Shown here: piece by piece, positions 62,781 through 64,000 of the stretch
How positions within the stretch are numbered: position 1 is the stretch's first letter
Layout of the letters: each line of letters begins with the position of its first letter
Origin: Tolypothrix bouteillei VB521301
Lineage (GTDB): Bacteria; Cyanobacteriota; Cyanobacteriia; Cyanobacteriales; Nostocaceae
Direction of reading: 5' to 3'
Assembly: GCF_000760695.4 (NCBI RefSeq)
Contig: NZ_JHEG04000001.1
Location: 6,454,204-6,518,203 of the forward strand
Length of the DNA: 64,000 nucleotides
The notes under the pieces: generated by a model
Database searches by the model: none
What the model saw: only the letters and a program-made list of their open reading frames with translations
What the model was told of the DNA's origin: nothing
Program-made: the position numbers and the translations under genes

Positions 62781-63455
62781 TTACTGGTTGCTGTTAACTA
62801 CAGAGTTCAATTCTTCTTGCAACACCCTCTGATAAATATTTGGCAAAGACCGACTAACAGAGTTAGTTTCAATACCATAACCCAAACTGGTCCAAGTAGG
62901 AGATAACCGACGCAAAACGTCTTTTATCTTTCCTTGACGCAGTTGTTGAGATATATCTACTCCCCAAACTTGCGAATCATTAAGCCAACGATAAACTACA
63001 ACGTCTTGATACTCTGCTTCAAAACTATAAGAAGACCAAAACATAAATCGGTTGGGGTTTGGGTGATAGCGCGATGCAATTCTATACCAGGTCGTATTTA
63101 TCACTTGATATCTACCAGCAGCTGTCGAACAGTTACCTTTGTTTGGACCTGAGACAATAGTGACGCATATCTCAGGATGGCGGCTGAGATTGTTCACTTG
63201 TTGTCCTCCGTATAAAAGCGAATAGGGACGATTACCACTCGCTTCACTCGCTGAAATAGTCCGCATGAGGGCGCGAATATAAGGATCGCCCCCTTTCATG
63301 ACTAGGGTTGGTTGTCTTTGACTAAATACCGGATCGGGTTGCGATCGCAAATCACCAAACACGTACCACTGTATCAAACATATAAAGCCAAGAAGAGCGA
63401 CTATCGGTCCTATAAGCTGTTCAACGCCGCCTTTCCGTTGTTCTACACTTTTCAG
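62781..63455 (-). CDS. Lambda-lysozyme-like (GH104) muramidase with N-terminal membrane anchor; CTG start likely
   Basis: The soluble part shows the lambda endolysin R-like pattern. ALMRTISASEASG carries the catalytic Glu, PYSLLYGG and HP(E) follow, then STAAGRYQV and a helical C-terminus. It should cleave peptidoglycan glycan strands. The nearest usual start codon (TTG at 63377) would cut a membrane helix in half. The frame extends upstream through EQLIGPIVALLGFICLIQW to a CTG at 63455 that has AAGGAG (63463-63468) seven bases before it, while a TGA closes the frame further up. A CTG start giving about 224 residues with a signal anchor is therefore proposed. It may be a domesticated phage enzyme or a septal/cell-wall hydrolase. 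Confidence 0.8.
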   Translation of the reverse strand: MKSVEQRKGGVEQLIGPIVALLGFICLIQWYVFGDLRSQPDPVFSQRQPTLVMKGGDPYIRALMRTISASEASGNRPYSLLYGGQQVNNLSRHPEICVTIVSGPNKGNCSTAAGRYQVINTTWYRIASRYHPNPNRFMFWSSYSFEAEYQDVVVYRWLNDSQVWGVDISQQLRQGKIKDVLRRLSPTWTSLGYGIETNSVSRSLPNIYQRVLQEELNSVVNSNQ

Positions 63456-63571
63456 AGTCCCACTCCTTAAACTTGCCTGCTGTTGTCAATCAAAATATAA
63501 CAACAATATCTGACGTAATGTTTCAGTAAAAGTTCGTTAACGCTTTGGTAGTTAGTGGTTAGCCGTCAGTG

Positions 63572-64000
63572 TTAAACCACGTTGGTAAATAATTCACCAA
63601 AGCTTTTTGCAGGGGCGTCTTCCCTAGCAACGATCTCCACAATTTTATTTTTCGCTGCTGTTTCAAAAAGTGCCTCTACACAAACTTGTGCAACTTTCTG
63701 GCGGGGAATGCTACCGTCAAACAATGTATCAGCGCTTTGCATGACAATCCGATTGGAGTTATCCTCATTTTTTAACCCACCAGGTCGAACAATCGTATAA
63801 GTCAAACCGCTTTTTTGGAGGAATTCCTCTGCTTGCTTTTTCCAAACTAGAATGAGCCAGAATAAATTCAGTGGGTGAAAAAACTGTGAAGTACACAACG
63901 AAGAAACCAAAACAAAATGCTCAATTCCCTTTGCTTGCGCTACCTCTACCAAATTTTTTGTGCCTTCATAGTCCACCTTATAGGGTCCTGTCGGGTCAAA
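63572..64000 (-). CDS. Atypical SDR-family protein, 5' end outside window
   Basis: The frame is open to the right edge (FDPTGPYKVDYEGTKNLVEVA). It shows the NmrA/Ycf39-like SDR features GIEHFVLVSSL, KKQAEEFLQKSGLTYTIVRPGGL and a C-terminal VCVEAL..., with the nucleotide-binding N-terminus missing. It belongs to the same broad group as 41488-42372 but is a different subfamily, close to cyanobacterial NAD(P)H-binding proteins annotated as NAD-dependent epimerase-like. The substrate is unknown. The GTG at 63976 is internal. Confidence 0.85.
   Translation of the reverse strand, partial: FDPTGPYKVDYEGTKNLVEVAQAKGIEHFVLVSSLCTSQFFHPLNLFWLILVWKKQAEEFLQKSGLTYTIVRPGGLKNEDNSNRIVMQSADTLFDGSIPRQKVAQVCVEALFETAAKNKIVEIVAREDAPAKSFGELFTNVV

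Overview
The window looks like chromosomal DNA from a filamentous, probably heterocyst-type, cyanobacterium. The HIP1 octamer GCGATCGC occurs throughout. Heptamer tandem repeats (GAATTAT, GTTAGTG, ATTAGCC types) lie between genes. The gene content includes a CrtD-type carotenoid desaturase, MenH for phylloquinone, phytol-salvage kinases, a cyanovirin-type lectin and several cyanobacteria-type hypothetical proteins. No rRNA or CRISPR array was seen, and no tRNA was recognised by eye. The species cannot be named from the sequence alone.

Layout. 1-0.95 kb: end of a DNA methyltransferase facing a BamHI-family restriction enzyme, a type II R-M pair. 1.5-6.1 kb: an NAD operon on the minus strand (pncB-nadD-nrtR-nadE) with a perfect palindromic operator lying inside its own promoter. 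6.4-16.6 kb: mostly housekeeping and small conserved genes (phytol kinase, YidD, VanX-like dipeptidase, tandem TspO pair, LuxR-type response regulator, Era, aspartoacylase-like hydrolase, RsmE, a TPR protein). 17.6-23.0 kb: one gene for an 1807-residue protein with a von Willebrand A domain, a propeller-like region, two copies of an unknown domain, and about 900 residues of Asn/Gln-rich helical repeats. I know of no described system that contains it.

25.6-41.4 kb: a type I secretion and protease island. An ABC exporter with a degenerate C39-like domain and a parvulin-type isomerase lie at one end and an HlyD adaptor at the other. Between or beside them are cargo-like proteins without signal peptides: a tandem-repeat/PPC surface protein, two subtilisin-family proteases, a calpain-like protease, and a small beta-rich protein that might be a protease inhibitor. 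The DUF92/VTE6-like gene in the middle appears unrelated to secretion and pairs functionally with the VTE5-like phytol kinase at 8.5 kb.

41.5-59.7 kb: mixed metabolism and envelope genes (exonuclease III, a glycosyltransferase, a zinc alcohol dehydrogenase, a secreted cyanovirin-N homologue, a TnpB remnant, fructosamine kinase, M16 peptidase, CrtD, Uma2 nuclease, Hsp33, an HtrA-family protease, a CsoR/InrS-type metal sensor). 59.7-61.9 kb: a Y1 (HUH) transposase flanked by two arrays of palindromic repeats that are reverse complements of each other. The arrays hold 6 and 7 hairpin units, and some base pairs show compensatory changes. This looks like a RAYT/REP-type system. 61.9-64 kb: menH, a lambda-lysozyme-like protein that probably uses a CTG start, and the 3' end of an SDR-family gene.

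The two regions most worth following up are the giant vWA/helical-repeat protein with its structured leader, and the transposase with its twin palindrome arrays. A solo copy of the same palindrome lies just upstream of the giant gene.
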